Assembly (NCBI GenBank): GCA_021773555.1 | Contig: JAJFKA010000128.1 | Coordinates: forward strand, 1 to 35,733 | From: Gammaproteobacteria bacterium | Lineage (GTDB): Bacteria; Pseudomonadota; Gammaproteobacteria; Pseudomonadales; Azotimanducaceae | Direction: 5' to 3' | Length of the DNA stretch: 35,733 nucleotides | In this document: positions 16,886 to 25,368 of the stretch, piece by piece | How positions within the stretch are numbered: position 1 is the stretch's first letter | How the letters are laid out: every line of letters starts with the position of its first letter | Notes under the pieces: model-generated | Seen by the model: the letters and a program-made list of their open reading frames with translations, nothing else | Database searches by the model: none | Told to the model about the DNA's origin: nothing | Translations under genes and position numbers: made by a program

Positions 16886-18245
16886 AATACCGCTTCAACT
16901 GCCAATCACTAACATATCGTTCATGCTCACGTACTTCCCAGTCTCGACTCGCAACATAGTGTTCGACAAACTCAGCGCCGAAGAGTTCTCGCGCCTCTGC
17001 AGAATTCGCCAGATTGCGATTGGAGTCTTTGAGATTCCCGGGCAGTTGTAATTCTGCAGGCAATTCATCCTGAACCGCATAAGCATTGCCGACGACTGGA
17101 TCTGCCAGGTCGAGCCCGTCGCGGATACCCAGTAGTCCGGCGCCGAGCGTTGCCGCAGCTGTCAGATAGGGATTGGCATCCGCAGAACCAATTCGATATT
17201 CAACTCGCTGTGATTTTCCGCTGCCAGGAATCACCCTCAGCGCGGTGGTTCTGTTCTCAACACCCCAGGTCGCCGCGGTTGGCGCCCAGGCACCCTTCAC
17301 CAGGCGCGTGTAACTGTTGATGGTCGGAGCACTTAAGGCGAGCAGGGGTTTGAGATAATTCTGCAGGCCCGCAACATAATGGTTCATGGTCGCGCTCATG
17401 CAGTGATCACGGTTCGCGTCGAAAAATGCACTCTCACCTGTATCACGATTAAATAGCGACTGATGGCAGTGACCACTTTGTCCCGGATAGTCCATTGACC
17501 ACTTGGCCATAAACGTAGCGATCATGCCACGCTTTTGAAAAAACGCCTTGGCAAAGGTCTTGAACAGCGCAGCCTTGTCCGCTGCAGCCAGACAATCATC
17601 GACAGCAATCGCGGCTTCCCAGACACCGGGACCCGTTTCACAGTGCAATCCTTCCAGCGCAAAATCGTGATCGATGCAATAGTCCATAAACTCGTTAAAA
17701 AGATCAGACAGTACATGTGTCCGCAAGGTCGAGTAGCCAAAATTGCCCGGCGTAATCGGCACCAGATTCTGATAGTTCTTCTCTCTCACCGATCGTGGTG
17801 TTTCATCGAAAATAAAGAACTCGTACTCAAATGCCATCCTGGCCGTAAATCCCATGTCTGCGGCCAGATCAATCACAGATTTCAACCGGCTTCTGGGGCA
17901 TATGGGGTGCAGCGACTCACCATCATTGCCCACAAATTCCCCGATGAAATAAGGCAGGTTCGCCTCCTCCGTCAACCTTCGTTCCGTGTTCAAATCGAGC
18001 CGGTACAGAGCATCGGGGAAGGCCGTATGCCACCCTGTGAACGTGGAATTGTCATACAGGGCATCATCTACGTCCCAGCCCAGAACACAGTCACAAAATC
18101 CTGACGTCGCCGAGGCAATCGCCTCAAACTTGTCCAGACTGATGTATTTGCCCCGAATGACGCCATCGATGTCGGTAACTCCGAGTTTTACGCGGCGTAT
18201 GCCTTCCTCGCTGTAGTCCGCAATTAATGCTTCAGCCGTTGTCAT
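16872..18245 (-). CDS. Glutamine synthetase-like gamma-glutamyl ligase (PuuA-like)
   Basis: This 457-aa protein belongs to the glutamine synthetase superfamily. The metal- and ATP-binding segments are visible: EYEFF near residue 139, HCETGPGVWE near 200-209, SGHCHQSL near 260, and the NRTTALRVIPG and EYRIGSADANPYL segments of the catalytic site. The opening KLGVTDIDGVIRGKYI and the absence of an adenylylation tyrosine segment place it with PuuA and other gamma-glutamyl-amine ligases rather than housekeeping GlnA. It would join glutamate to an amine using ATP in the cytoplasm. The start ATG at 18245 overlaps the stop of the symporter gene (ATGA), so import and glutamylation are translationally linked. 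The amine is unknown. Confidence 0.9.
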   Translation of the reverse strand: MTTAEALIADYSEEGIRRVKLGVTDIDGVIRGKYISLDKFEAIASATSGFCDCVLGWDVDDALYDNSTFTGWHTAFPDALYRLDLNTERRLTEEANLPYFIGEFVGNDGESLHPICPRSRLKSVIDLAADMGFTARMAFEYEFFIFDETPRSVREKNYQNLVPITPGNFGYSTLRTHVLSDLFNEFMDYCIDHDFALEGLHCETGPGVWEAAIAVDDCLAAADKAALFKTFAKAFFQKRGMIATFMAKWSMDYPGQSGHCHQSLFNRDTGESAFFDANRDHCMSATMNHYVAGLQNYLKPLLALSAPTINSYTRLVKGAWAPTAATWGVENRTTALRVIPGSGKSQRVEYRIGSADANPYLTAAATLGAGLLGIRDGLDLADPVVGNAYAVQDELPAELQLPGNLKDSNRNLANSAEARELFGAEFVEHYVASRDWEVREHERYVSDWQLKRYFEII

Positions 18246-20008
18246 ATGCTTGCCTGTTGCCTGGGGATTCGGATGTTTTCTACCATTTTTTGCACGTCAG
18301 GGGGAGGTGCGGGTGTAAATCTGCAGACGATGGCGGAAATCGCAAAGTTCATGAGCATCCCCAGGGTGCCAATACCTTCCGGGGAGATCCCCAGCAACCA
18401 GTGCTCCGCATTGTTTAATTCAGGACTAATGAATTTGAAAAAGACAATATACGAGAATGTGAAAACAAGGCCGACCAGCATTCCGGTAATCGCGGCTTCC
18501 TTGTTCATACGACGAGAGAATATACCCAGCAGGATAACCGGGAAAAAACTGGCGGCGGCGAGTCCGAATGCAAAGGCCACAACTTCTGCTACCAGACCGA
18601 TCGGGTAGATACCAAAGAAGCCGGCCACGGTCACGGCAGCGGCAGCAGACAAGCGGGCAAAAAGCAGCTCCTGACGTTCGCTAATATCCGGCATGAATGT
18701 TTTTTTCATCAGATCGTGCGACACCGCCGTTGAGATCACCAGCAACAAACCTGCGGCAGTGGACAAGGCAGCAGCGAGACCACCGGCGGCAACCAGCGCG
18801 ATGACCCAATTTGGCAGCATCGCTATCTCCGGGTGTGCCAGCACAATAATGTCACGATCTATATAAAGTTCATTACCATTATTTGTTGGCTGGTTTTCGA
18901 GGCTGCGCTCGCCACTGGACCCGACACCTTCAGCGTACACCGGCTTCACCGGGTTAAGCGCGTTACCGCCACGATACTGGACTTTTCCATCGGCATTTTT
19001 ATCGAGCCAGGCGATAAGGCCTGAACGCTCCCATTTGCCAAACCAGTCAGGGGCATCGGCATAAACCATTTCATTGACGCTGTTGATGATGTTGATTCGG
19101 GCGAACGCCGCCACTGCCGGTGCGGTGGTGTACAGCAGCGCGATGAACACCAGGGCATACCCCGCGGAAATTCTTGCATCCCTGACCTTTGGCACCGTGA
19201 AAAACCGTACGATGACATGCGGCAACCCCGCCGTACCTGCCATCAGCGCCGCAGTGATGAAAAACATATCGATGGTGGACTTGTTACCCGCTGTGAACGC
19301 TGCCATGCCAAGTTCTGTGGTCAATCCGTCCAGGCGGTCCAGCAGGTAGATCCCGGAGCCATCACTCATGGTTGAACCCAGACCCAGCATCGGGAACGGA
19401 TTGCCGGTAAGCTGGATGGAAATAAATATTGCCGGAACCAGGTAAGCAAAAATCAATACACAGTATTGAGCTACCTGGGTATAGGTGATCCCCTTCATTC
19501 CTCCCAGTACCGCATAGAAGAACACGATCGCCATACCAACCAGTACACCTGTTTCTATCTCAACCTCGAGGAATCGTGAAAATACGATTCCAACTCCGCG
19601 CATCTGCCCGGCAACATAAGTGAACGAAATAAATATGACACAAACGACCGCAACCAGTCGCGCCGTTTGCGAGTAGTATCGATCACCAACAAAATCGGGG
19701 ACCGTGAATTTGGCAAACTTGCGCAGGTAAGGTGCGAGCAATAGCGCCAGCAACACATAGCCACCCGTCCAGCCCATGAGATACCGCGCGCCATCAGCCC
19801 CTTCGAACGCAATAATCCCTGCCATGGACAAAAAAGACGCTGCAGACATCCAGTCGGCAGCCGTTGCTGCACCATTGGCAATGGGATGGACATGGGAGCC
19901 TGCGATGTAGAAATCACTGGTCGACTTTGATCGGCTCCACACCGCAATTCCGATGTACAGGCCAAACGAAAGCCCGACAAAAACATAGGTCATAACCTGC
20001 AGGCTCAT
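18242..20008 (-). CDS. Sodium:solute symporter, large subunit
   Basis: This 588-aa inner-membrane protein belongs to the sodium:solute symporter (SSS) family, with about 13 predicted helices. It begins with a hydrophobic segment followed by DFYIAGSHVHPIANGAA, typical of ActP-like members. It also has a large polar insert near residues 330-385, typical of the two-component subgroup that pairs with a DUF4212 small subunit. The small-subunit gene ends three bases upstream, which makes the assignment firm. Relatives move acetate and other small organic acids, but substrate specificity cannot be read from sequence. The ATGA overlap with the glutamine-synthetase-like gene suggests that gene acts on the imported compound. 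Confidence 0.95.
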   Translation of the reverse strand: MSLQVMTYVFVGLSFGLYIGIAVWSRSKSTSDFYIAGSHVHPIANGAATAADWMSAASFLSMAGIIAFEGADGARYLMGWTGGYVLLALLLAPYLRKFAKFTVPDFVGDRYYSQTARLVAVVCVIFISFTYVAGQMRGVGIVFSRFLEVEIETGVLVGMAIVFFYAVLGGMKGITYTQVAQYCVLIFAYLVPAIFISIQLTGNPFPMLGLGSTMSDGSGIYLLDRLDGLTTELGMAAFTAGNKSTIDMFFITAALMAGTAGLPHVIVRFFTVPKVRDARISAGYALVFIALLYTTAPAVAAFARINIINSVNEMVYADAPDWFGKWERSGLIAWLDKNADGKVQYRGGNALNPVKPVYAEGVGSSGERSLENQPTNNGNELYIDRDIIVLAHPEIAMLPNWVIALVAAGGLAAALSTAAGLLLVISTAVSHDLMKKTFMPDISERQELLFARLSAAAAVTVAGFFGIYPIGLVAEVVAFAFGLAAASFFPVILLGIFSRRMNKEAAITGMLVGLVFTFSYIVFFKFISPELNNAEHWLLGISPEGIGTLGMLMNFAISAIVCRFTPAPPPDVQKMVENIRIPRQQASI

Positions 20009-20011
20009 TGA

Positions 20012-20281
20012 TCAATCATCCTCTTCAAGACCGAACTTGCGATCAAGACTGTTCATTCGCCATACATAGACAAAGATCAGCAGGATGAAGAAATAGATGG
20101 AACCTTGCTGCGAAAACCAGAAGCCGAGCTTATACCCAAAAAACTGGATCTGGTTCAGATAATCCACAATCAGTATCCCGCAGACAAAGGATACAAAAAA
20201 CCAGACCGACAGCAGCATGAGCATCAGCCTGATGTTTGCCTTCCAGTAGTTGTTACTATTGTTTTCATCAAGGTCCGGCAT
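20012..20281 (-). CDS. DUF4212 sodium:solute symporter small subunit
   Basis: This 89-aa protein has two transmembrane helices (about 20-42 and 58-78) separated by the conserved IQFFGYKLGFWFSQQGS segment, with a charged tail ending LDRKFGLEEDD. It matches the DUF4212 family of small subunits that always accompany one group of SSS transporters. The start ATG at 20281 has a GGGG stretch about six bases upstream. It is the first gene of the run that continues to 13075. The 201-base divergent region with glutamate dehydrogenase carries two inverted repeats. Confidence 0.94.
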   Translation of the reverse strand: MPDLDENNSNNYWKANIRLMLMLLSVWFFVSFVCGILIVDYLNQIQFFGYKLGFWFSQQGSIYFFILLIFVYVWRMNSLDRKFGLEEDD

Positions 20282-20363
20282 GCTCTACCCCACTTGCCCT
20301 GTCTGCTGACATTGACTGCCAGCCTGGCCATTTTTTGAGTGTTTGAGCATACACGGTTGTGTA

Positions 20364-20380
20364 ATTGATGTTTAATCAAT
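20364..20380. promoter_or_regulatory. Inverted repeat ATTGAT-N5-ATCAAT
   Basis: This perfect 6-5-6 inverted repeat lies in the divergent region between the symporter operon and gdhA. The left arm contains a TTGATG that could be a -35 for gdhA, with TGTAAA as -10 about 16 bases on. It resembles an FNR box, but the spacer is five bases where FNR requires four. An operator for an unknown regulator is the best reading. Confidence 0.4.
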
Positions 20381-20390
20381 CCTGTTTGTA

Positions 20391-20403
20391 AAGAACGGTT
20401 CTT
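20391..20403. promoter_or_regulatory. Inverted repeat AAGAAC-G-GTTCTT
   Basis: This perfect 6-1-6 inverted repeat is ten bases from the previous one and 79 bases before the gdhA start. Its position just downstream of a possible -10 would suit a repressor site. The regulator is unknown. Confidence 0.4.
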
Positions 20404-20482
20404 AAAGCAGTCGCTGAGCACCTGCTCTTTTCGGCCAGCTCGCGAAGATAGGATTCATCATCGCAACATCAGGAGAAATACC

Positions 20483-21838
20483 GTGAAAAATGACGAGCAT
20501 GTCAATCTCGAACAATTTATGGCCGGAGTTGAACGTCGAAATCCACACGAAACGGAGTTTATCCAGGCGGTCCGTGAAGTCTCGGAGGACATATTCGAAT
20601 TCATCCAGGACAAGAAAAAATATCACGAATACCAGATTTTACGTCGTATTGCGGAGCCGGACCGGGTCATCAGCTTTCGTGTGTGCTGGGAAGATGACAA
20701 TCACAATATCCGGGTGCAACGTGGCTATCGCGTGCAAAACAACAATTCCATTGGCCCTTACAAAGGTGGCATTCGATTTCATCCCTCGGTATCCCAGAGT
20801 ATCCTGAAGTTTCTCGCTTTCGAGCAGACGTTCAAGAACAGCCTGACCGGGCTGCCTATGGGCGGTGGCAAGGGCGGGGCGGATTTCAACCCCAAGGGTA
20901 AGTCAGAACATGAAGTCATGCGTTTTTGTCAGTCGTTCATGACTGAATTGTATCGTCACGTGGGCGATGATACGGATGTACCCGCTGGTGATATCGGCGT
21001 CGGCGCCAGGGAAATCGGATTCATGTTTGGCCAGTACAAGCGAATCACCAATAAATTCACCGGCGTTCTCACCGGCAAGGGGCTCGCCTTTGGTGGCAGC
21101 CTGGTGAGAACAGAGGCAACCGGATACGGCGCAGTATATTTTCTACAGGAGATGCTGGCCCACCGGGGCGACGAAATAAACGGCAAAACCGCGGTCATTT
21201 CCGGCGCCGGTAACGTCGCGACTCATGCGGCAGAAAAAATCGTTCAGCTGGGCGGCAAGGTGCTGACGTTGTCTGATTCAACTGGCTTCATCCACGACCC
21301 CGTGGGCATAGATCAGGAAAAGATCGAGTGGGTCAAGGAACACAAAGGGGTAAGACGCGGGAACCTGGCGGAATATGCAACAGAACACAAAGGCGCAACC
21401 TGGCATGCAGCAGAAAAACCCTGGTCGGTGCCCTGTGATATGGCACTACCCTGTGCGACCCAGAACGAGATGAATGGCGCAGAGGCTGCGTTGCTCGTCA
21501 GCAATGGTTGTATGGCGGTCTCTGAAGGCGCCAATATGCCGGTGGATCTCGATGGCGTTCACGTCTTTAAAGATGCAGGGATCTGCTATGCACCTGGCAA
21601 AGCCGCGAACGCTGGTGGGGTTGCCGTTTCAGGACTGGAGATGAGTCAGAATTCGGCGAGGCTTTCCTGGTCCGAAGAACAACTGCAACAGCAACTCAAG
21701 GACATCATGAAAGGGATCCATAGCCGCTGCGTTGAATACGGTAGTCTCGATAACGGCAAGGTCGACTATGTTAAAGGCGCGAACATCGCGGGCTTTGTTA
21801 AAGTCGCCGATGCAATGATCGCTTACGGTGTGGTTTAG
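20483..21838 (+). CDS. gdhA: Glutamate dehydrogenase, hexameric NADP type
   Basis: This 451-aa protein is a full-length glutamate dehydrogenase that reductively aminates 2-oxoglutarate with ammonia. It shows GPYKGGIRFHP (91-100), the catalytic Lys130 in PMGGGKGGADFNPKG, and Asp170 in DVPAGDIGVG. A Rossmann segment GAGNVATHAAEKI (about 240) follows, and SEGANMP lies further on. The length (about 450) and the close match to the E. coli GdhA pattern support the NADP-dependent biosynthetic type (EC 1.4.1.4). The start is GTG at 20483 with AGGAGA six bases upstream. It diverges from an operon with a glutamate-using ligase, so glutamate supply may be coordinated with it. Confidence 0.96.
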   Translation: MKNDEHVNLEQFMAGVERRNPHETEFIQAVREVSEDIFEFIQDKKKYHEYQILRRIAEPDRVISFRVCWEDDNHNIRVQRGYRVQNNNSIGPYKGGIRFHPSVSQSILKFLAFEQTFKNSLTGLPMGGGKGGADFNPKGKSEHEVMRFCQSFMTELYRHVGDDTDVPAGDIGVGAREIGFMFGQYKRITNKFTGVLTGKGLAFGGSLVRTEATGYGAVYFLQEMLAHRGDEINGKTAVISGAGNVATHAAEKIVQLGGKVLTLSDSTGFIHDPVGIDQEKIEWVKEHKGVRRGNLAEYATEHKGATWHAAEKPWSVPCDMALPCATQNEMNGAEAALLVSNGCMAVSEGANMPVDLDGVHVFKDAGICYAPGKAANAGGVAVSGLEMSQNSARLSWSEEQLQQQLKDIMKGIHSRCVEYGSLDNGKVDYVKGANIAGFVKVADAMIAYGVV

Positions 21839-21867
21839 GCTCGGTATGGTCCAGGGCAACGCCGCGC

Positions 21868-23388
21868 CTAGCTGGTCTCTTTGCCAGCGGCAATGAGATG
21901 CTCTCGCCTGGGCATTTCTACCAGGTTCTGGGGCAGCGATTTACTCGCCTTGGCGCCCAGCTCGCGCATGGACTCCGCCCGCCGAACCAGATTGCCCTTC
22001 CCGGATACCAGCTTATTGTGAGCATCCTTGTACGCTGACTGAACCGAGTCGATTCTGGTGCCGATGTTCTCCAGATCGGCAACAAAGTTAACAAACTTAT
22101 CATAGAGTGCACCAGCGCGATTCGCGATCTCCTGGGCATTCTTGTTTTGTTGTTCGTAGCGCCAGATATTCTGGATTGTACGCAGTGTCGCCAGCAACGT
22201 AGACGGTGCGACCATGACGATATTTTTCTCGAAGGCATCCGAAAACAGATCATTGTCCTGCTGAACTGCAAGGGAAAATGCGGCTTCAACCGGGATGAAC
22301 AAGAGCACAAAATCCAGCGTCTTGATACCCACAAGGGCCTGATAGTCTTTACTGCTGAGCTGGCGAATGTGCTGGCGTAACGACTGAATGTGTTGCTTCA
22401 ATGCATCTGCGCGTGCACCCGCGTCTTCTTCCGAGCAATATCTCTCGTAGGCAGTCAGGCTGACCTTCGAATCAATGATCACATCTTTTTCTTCCGGCAG
22501 GTGCACAATCACATCCGGCTGGAAGCGACGCCCGGTCTCGTTTTTAAGGGAAACCTGGATTTCATACTCACGACCCTTCACGAGACCCGACTTTTCCAGC
22601 ACCCGCTCGAGGATCACCTCTCCCCAGCTTCCCTGGGTTTTGTTTTCACCCTTGAGTGCATTGGTCAGGTTGATGGCGTCTTTGCTGATACGGGCATTCA
22701 GGTCCTGGAGATTGCGAACTTCCTTGATCAGTGAGAAACGCTCCTTACTCTCCTGGTTATAGGAGGCTTCGACTTTTTGCTCAAATTCCTTGATCCGGTC
22801 ACTCAATGGGTTGAGCAGGTTGTTCAACTGTTCCTTGCTTTCGGATTTGAACACTCGCTGCTTGGATTCAAATATTTCCGAGGCAATGTTTTTAAACTCC
22901 GTGTTCATCTGCTCACGGGCACCTTCAAGCAGCGCCAGTTTTTCAAGATTCTGCTTCTGTTGTTCAACCAAAGTTGTTTCGAGCCTGGATAGCTTCTCGA
23001 GATGGCACTGATTCTCGTCACGCAAGCCCTGACTCTCTACCCCCAGCTTCTCGATGCGCCGTTCAAGCTGCGCGGTCTCGCGCAGCTGCGCCTCGATCCT
23101 CGCGGTCAATGAGGCCTCAGATACGAGTGCGCTTTGTAATTGCGCTTCTTTTGCAACGGCACGCTGCAGGGTTTCGGTCAGTCTGAAATTCAGGTTCTCA
23201 ATTTCCCGCTGGCGCGTTGCCAGATTGGTATCAACGATGGCTGCCTGCACCCGGGCAGAATTCTCAGCGGTCGACAGGCGCCGCTTCATGATTTGAAAGA
23301 CTATATATCCGCACAGCAGCGGGCCCAGAATGGCCAGACCTGAGAGCAGGAATACATAGGTGGAGACATCAGCAGCGGTTGGGGTCAT
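21868..23388 (-). CDS. rmuC: DNA recombination protein RmuC
   Basis: This 506-aa protein has an N-terminal transmembrane helix (about 12-33), a long coiled coil (about 40-220) and a C-terminal RmuC domain with a nuclease-like core. Recognisable segments are QGSWGEVILERVLEKSGL, PDVIVHLPEEKDVIIDSKVSL and FIPVEAAFSLA. RmuC limits inversions at short inverted repeats in E. coli and is thought to act on DNA structures at the membrane. The length is close to that of E. coli RmuC (about 475). The gene is convergent with gdhA, with 29 bases between the stops. The start at 23388 has only a weak GAG-type site. Confidence 0.95.
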   Translation of the reverse strand: MTPTAADVSTYVFLLSGLAILGPLLCGYIVFQIMKRRLSTAENSARVQAAIVDTNLATRQREIENLNFRLTETLQRAVAKEAQLQSALVSEASLTARIEAQLRETAQLERRIEKLGVESQGLRDENQCHLEKLSRLETTLVEQQKQNLEKLALLEGAREQMNTEFKNIASEIFESKQRVFKSESKEQLNNLLNPLSDRIKEFEQKVEASYNQESKERFSLIKEVRNLQDLNARISKDAINLTNALKGENKTQGSWGEVILERVLEKSGLVKGREYEIQVSLKNETGRRFQPDVIVHLPEEKDVIIDSKVSLTAYERYCSEEDAGARADALKQHIQSLRQHIRQLSSKDYQALVGIKTLDFVLLFIPVEAAFSLAVQQDNDLFSDAFEKNIVMVAPSTLLATLRTIQNIWRYEQQNKNAQEIANRAGALYDKFVNFVADLENIGTRIDSVQSAYKDAHNKLVSGKGNLVRRAESMRELGAKASKSLPQNLVEMPRREHLIAAGKETS

Positions 23389-23455
23389 GGTGGTACTCGT
23401 TCAAGAACTGACCCCGTCAGTTTACCTTCGTGCTGTAAATATATACAGCCCTTAT

Positions 23456-24304
23456 TTAATGTAAAAAGGTAAACATTTTGCGACGGTAAGCAGTGGCCAT
23501 CTCGTTACCCTTACCTAACAGATCAAACACCTTGATCATCGTCTTGCGCGCTTCCTGATCCTGCCACTCCCGATCCTGCTTAAGCATTTCAAGGAGTACC
23601 GAGAGCGCCGTTTCGATCTGGTCATCCACGATCAAAGCAATTGCATGATCCATCCGTGCCTGCATATCACCTGCTGCTGCCTGGCTCGATAGTTCCTCAA
23701 GCGAGTCAAGGGATTCCCTGGCGGCAATAAATTCCAGACGATTCTTCGGCTTATCGATACCCTCGCTATCTGAAGGAATCGCGGCGAGGATCTGCCGCGC
23801 CTCGTCTGCACGGTTTTCCATAATCAGCAGATCACACAACTCGGTGTGCAGTACATAGTTTTTGGGTTCCTCAGCGATAATCTGCTGAAGCATAGCGATT
23901 GCCTGAGCGCGATCACCCGCTGCGAGCAGGAGGTCCAGTTGTTCACGGATACGTTCCATCGGGCTCATGGTGAGTTGATCCAGAATTTCTCGCAGCCGCT
24001 CGTCTGTCTGCGGTCCCTCCAGGTTATCTGCCATTTGCCCCTGGAAGATAATCTTGATGGTCGGCAGTGTGCGTACACCCAATTGCTGGACCAACTGCTG
24101 ATTGTGCTGAATGTCGACCCGGGCCAGTAAAAATTTACCTTTGTACTCGTCTGCCAGTCGTCGCAGCACGGGTGCCAGTTGCTGGCTGGGTTCTGCCGCA
24201 TCAGCATAAAATTCCAGTAGTACTGGAACCTGCTTGGATTTGTCGACGACTTCCGCCTGGAAATTTTCCGCCGAAACTTCTACCACATGACTTGTCGCGT
24301 TCAT
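23456..24304 (-). CDS. cnoX: CnoX/YbbN-type chaperedoxin without redox cysteines
   Basis: This 282-aa protein has a thioredoxin-like domain (about 5-110), with PT.K.F.G near residues 79-87, followed by TPR-like helices (about 115-280). The domain order and length match CnoX (YbbN). CnoX is a chaperone that protects proteins from hypochlorous-acid or oxidative aggregation and hands them to GroEL and DnaK. In the place of the WCGPC redox site it has AAEPS (36-40), so both cysteines are absent and only a holdase role is expected. E. coli CnoX also lacks a full CxxC. No clear ribosome binding site is visible. Confidence 0.93.
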   Translation of the reverse strand: MNATSHVVEVSAENFQAEVVDKSKQVPVLLEFYADAAEPSQQLAPVLRRLADEYKGKFLLARVDIQHNQQLVQQLGVRTLPTIKIIFQGQMADNLEGPQTDERLREILDQLTMSPMERIREQLDLLLAAGDRAQAIAMLQQIIAEEPKNYVLHTELCDLLIMENRADEARQILAAIPSDSEGIDKPKNRLEFIAARESLDSLEELSSQAAAGDMQARMDHAIALIVDDQIETALSVLLEMLKQDREWQDQEARKTMIKVFDLLGKGNEMATAYRRKMFTFLH

Positions 24305-24362
24305 TGATCGAGGCTTGCTGTATTCAATAAGCCGCGTAGCCTACCGGTTTATGAACGATTTT

Positions 24363-24512
24363 TCACCCACTAACCACGCGCAAACCGTCTCGCCGCAGGG
24401 CGGCCGCAATCACTTTGGTTGAGTGGAACGGGTTCATCTTGCCACGGTAGAGAATCTTGTTACCCCGGCTCAACAACCAGATATCGGCGGAACGGATATG
24501 CCTGATTTTCAT
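24363..24512 (-). CDS. Small basic protein, 49 aa, unknown
   Basis: This frame starts at the ATG at 24512, five bases after a good AGGGA site, and ends with TGA at 24363. The product is 49 residues, basic (many Arg and Lys), with no signal peptide or transmembrane helix. Its middle (WLLSRGNKILYRGK) could form a short beta hairpin. A longer reading from 24578 is possible but would run across a palindrome, so I prefer the short form. It lies between the MBL hydrolase and cnoX on the same strand. I do not recognise a family. Confidence 0.45.
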   Translation of the reverse strand: MKIRHIRSADIWLLSRGNKILYRGKMNPFHSTKVIAAALRRDGLRVVSG

Positions 24513-24547
24513 TACTTTCCCTATTTCTGACCATTTGCTGTATTGAC

Positions 24548-24561
24548 GTACAGTACTGTAC
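24548..24561. promoter_or_regulatory. Perfect 14-base palindrome GTACAGTACTGTAC
   Basis: This gapless palindrome lies 36 bases before the 49-aa ORF and 44 bases after the stop of the MBL hydrolase gene. It may be an operator or a restriction/methylation target. It has ACAG..CTGT in the opposite order to the proteobacterial LexA box, so LexA is not claimed. Confidence 0.35.
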
Positions 24562-24604
24562 ATTAACCCAGTAGTCAAAGGGAAGTTGTTTTTCTGGCCT
24601 CGGT

Positions 24605-25366
24605 TCAGCCCAGTTCTATCCAGTCAAAGCCCAGATGCTGGTCAGCCAGGAGCAGGTTGCCGGACCACTTTGTCAGCACAGGTTTCAGGGCATCGCTGGC
24701 AAGTTGGGGCAGGTTATTTTTCTCGCTGATGTGTGATATGACCAGGTGTTGCAGCCTCCCCAGGTCCATGGTGGTCAGTAATCCTGCGGCCTGGGCATTG
24801 CTTAAGTGGCCGTGTGGGCCGCCAACCCGGACTTTCAGAGGATAGGGATAGGGCCCGACTTCGAGCATCGAAGGATCATGATTGCACTCCAGCAGTAACG
24901 CATCGCAACTCTGGTACTGCTGCTCGACAAACGCGGTGATATGCCCGAGATCAGTGAGCACGCCTACTTTCATGCCTCCGGAGGATAACAGGAACTGGCA
25001 GGGCTCCCTGGCATCATGCGGAACTGGCACAGGCTCAACGCCGATACCGCCAATTCTGAAGTTACGATGGCAGTTGATCCTGGTCAATGCCGGAATGATG
25101 CCCTGTTTTTTTGCCGAATAAGTCCCGGGTGTCATATAGATCGGCGTACCGTATTTGCGGGCAAATGCAGCCACGCCATTGATGTGATCAGCATGTTCGT
25201 GCGTAACCAGCACTGCATCAATATCTTCCGGATTTCGCCCCAGACGTCCCAGGCGGCGTTTGGTTTCTTTCAGGGTAAAACCGAGGTCAACGAGAATACA
25301 GGTATTGGCGTCTTCGATAAGTGTGCCGTTACCGCGGCTACCGCTACCCAGGGACGCAATCCGCAT
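24605..25366 (-). CDS. MBL-fold metallo-hydrolase, YycJ/WalJ type
   Basis: This 253-aa protein is a cytoplasmic metallo-beta-lactamase-fold hydrolase. Its start MRIASLGSGSRGNGTLIED is typical of the YycJ-like subgroup, and it keeps the complete metal motif HEHADH (56-61). Further likely ligands are His in PVPHDA, Asp in LTDLGH, and the C-terminal ISHISEKNN segment. The family includes dinuclear zinc or manganese phosphodiesterases and exonucleases. WalJ in Firmicutes has been linked to cell-wall regulation and DNA handling. The ATG at 25366 lies two bases after the bamC stop, so it is co-transcribed with dapA and bamC. The substrate is unknown. Confidence 0.93.
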   Translation of the reverse strand: MRIASLGSGSRGNGTLIEDANTCILVDLGFTLKETKRRLGRLGRNPEDIDAVLVTHEHADHINGVAAFARKYGTPIYMTPGTYSAKKQGIIPALTRINCHRNFRIGGIGVEPVPVPHDAREPCQFLLSSGGMKVGVLTDLGHITAFVEQQYQSCDALLLECNHDPSMLEVGPYPYPLKVRVGGPHGHLSNAQAAGLLTTMDLGRLQHLVISHISEKNNLPQLASDALKPVLTKWSGNLLLADQHLGFDWIELG

Positions 25367-25368
25367 AC

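Noticed and set aside
17535-18104. 189-codon plus-strand frame
   Set aside because: It is antisense to the glutamine-synthetase-like gene, whose motifs are complete.
20365-20379. FNR box TTGAT...ATCAA
   Set aside because: The spacer is five bases. FNR and its relatives need four, so I list only an unnamed inverted repeat.
24548-24561. LexA box beside rmuC/cnoX
   Set aside because: The arms are ACAG..CTGT, the reverse order of CTGT..ACAG, and the spacing is wrong.
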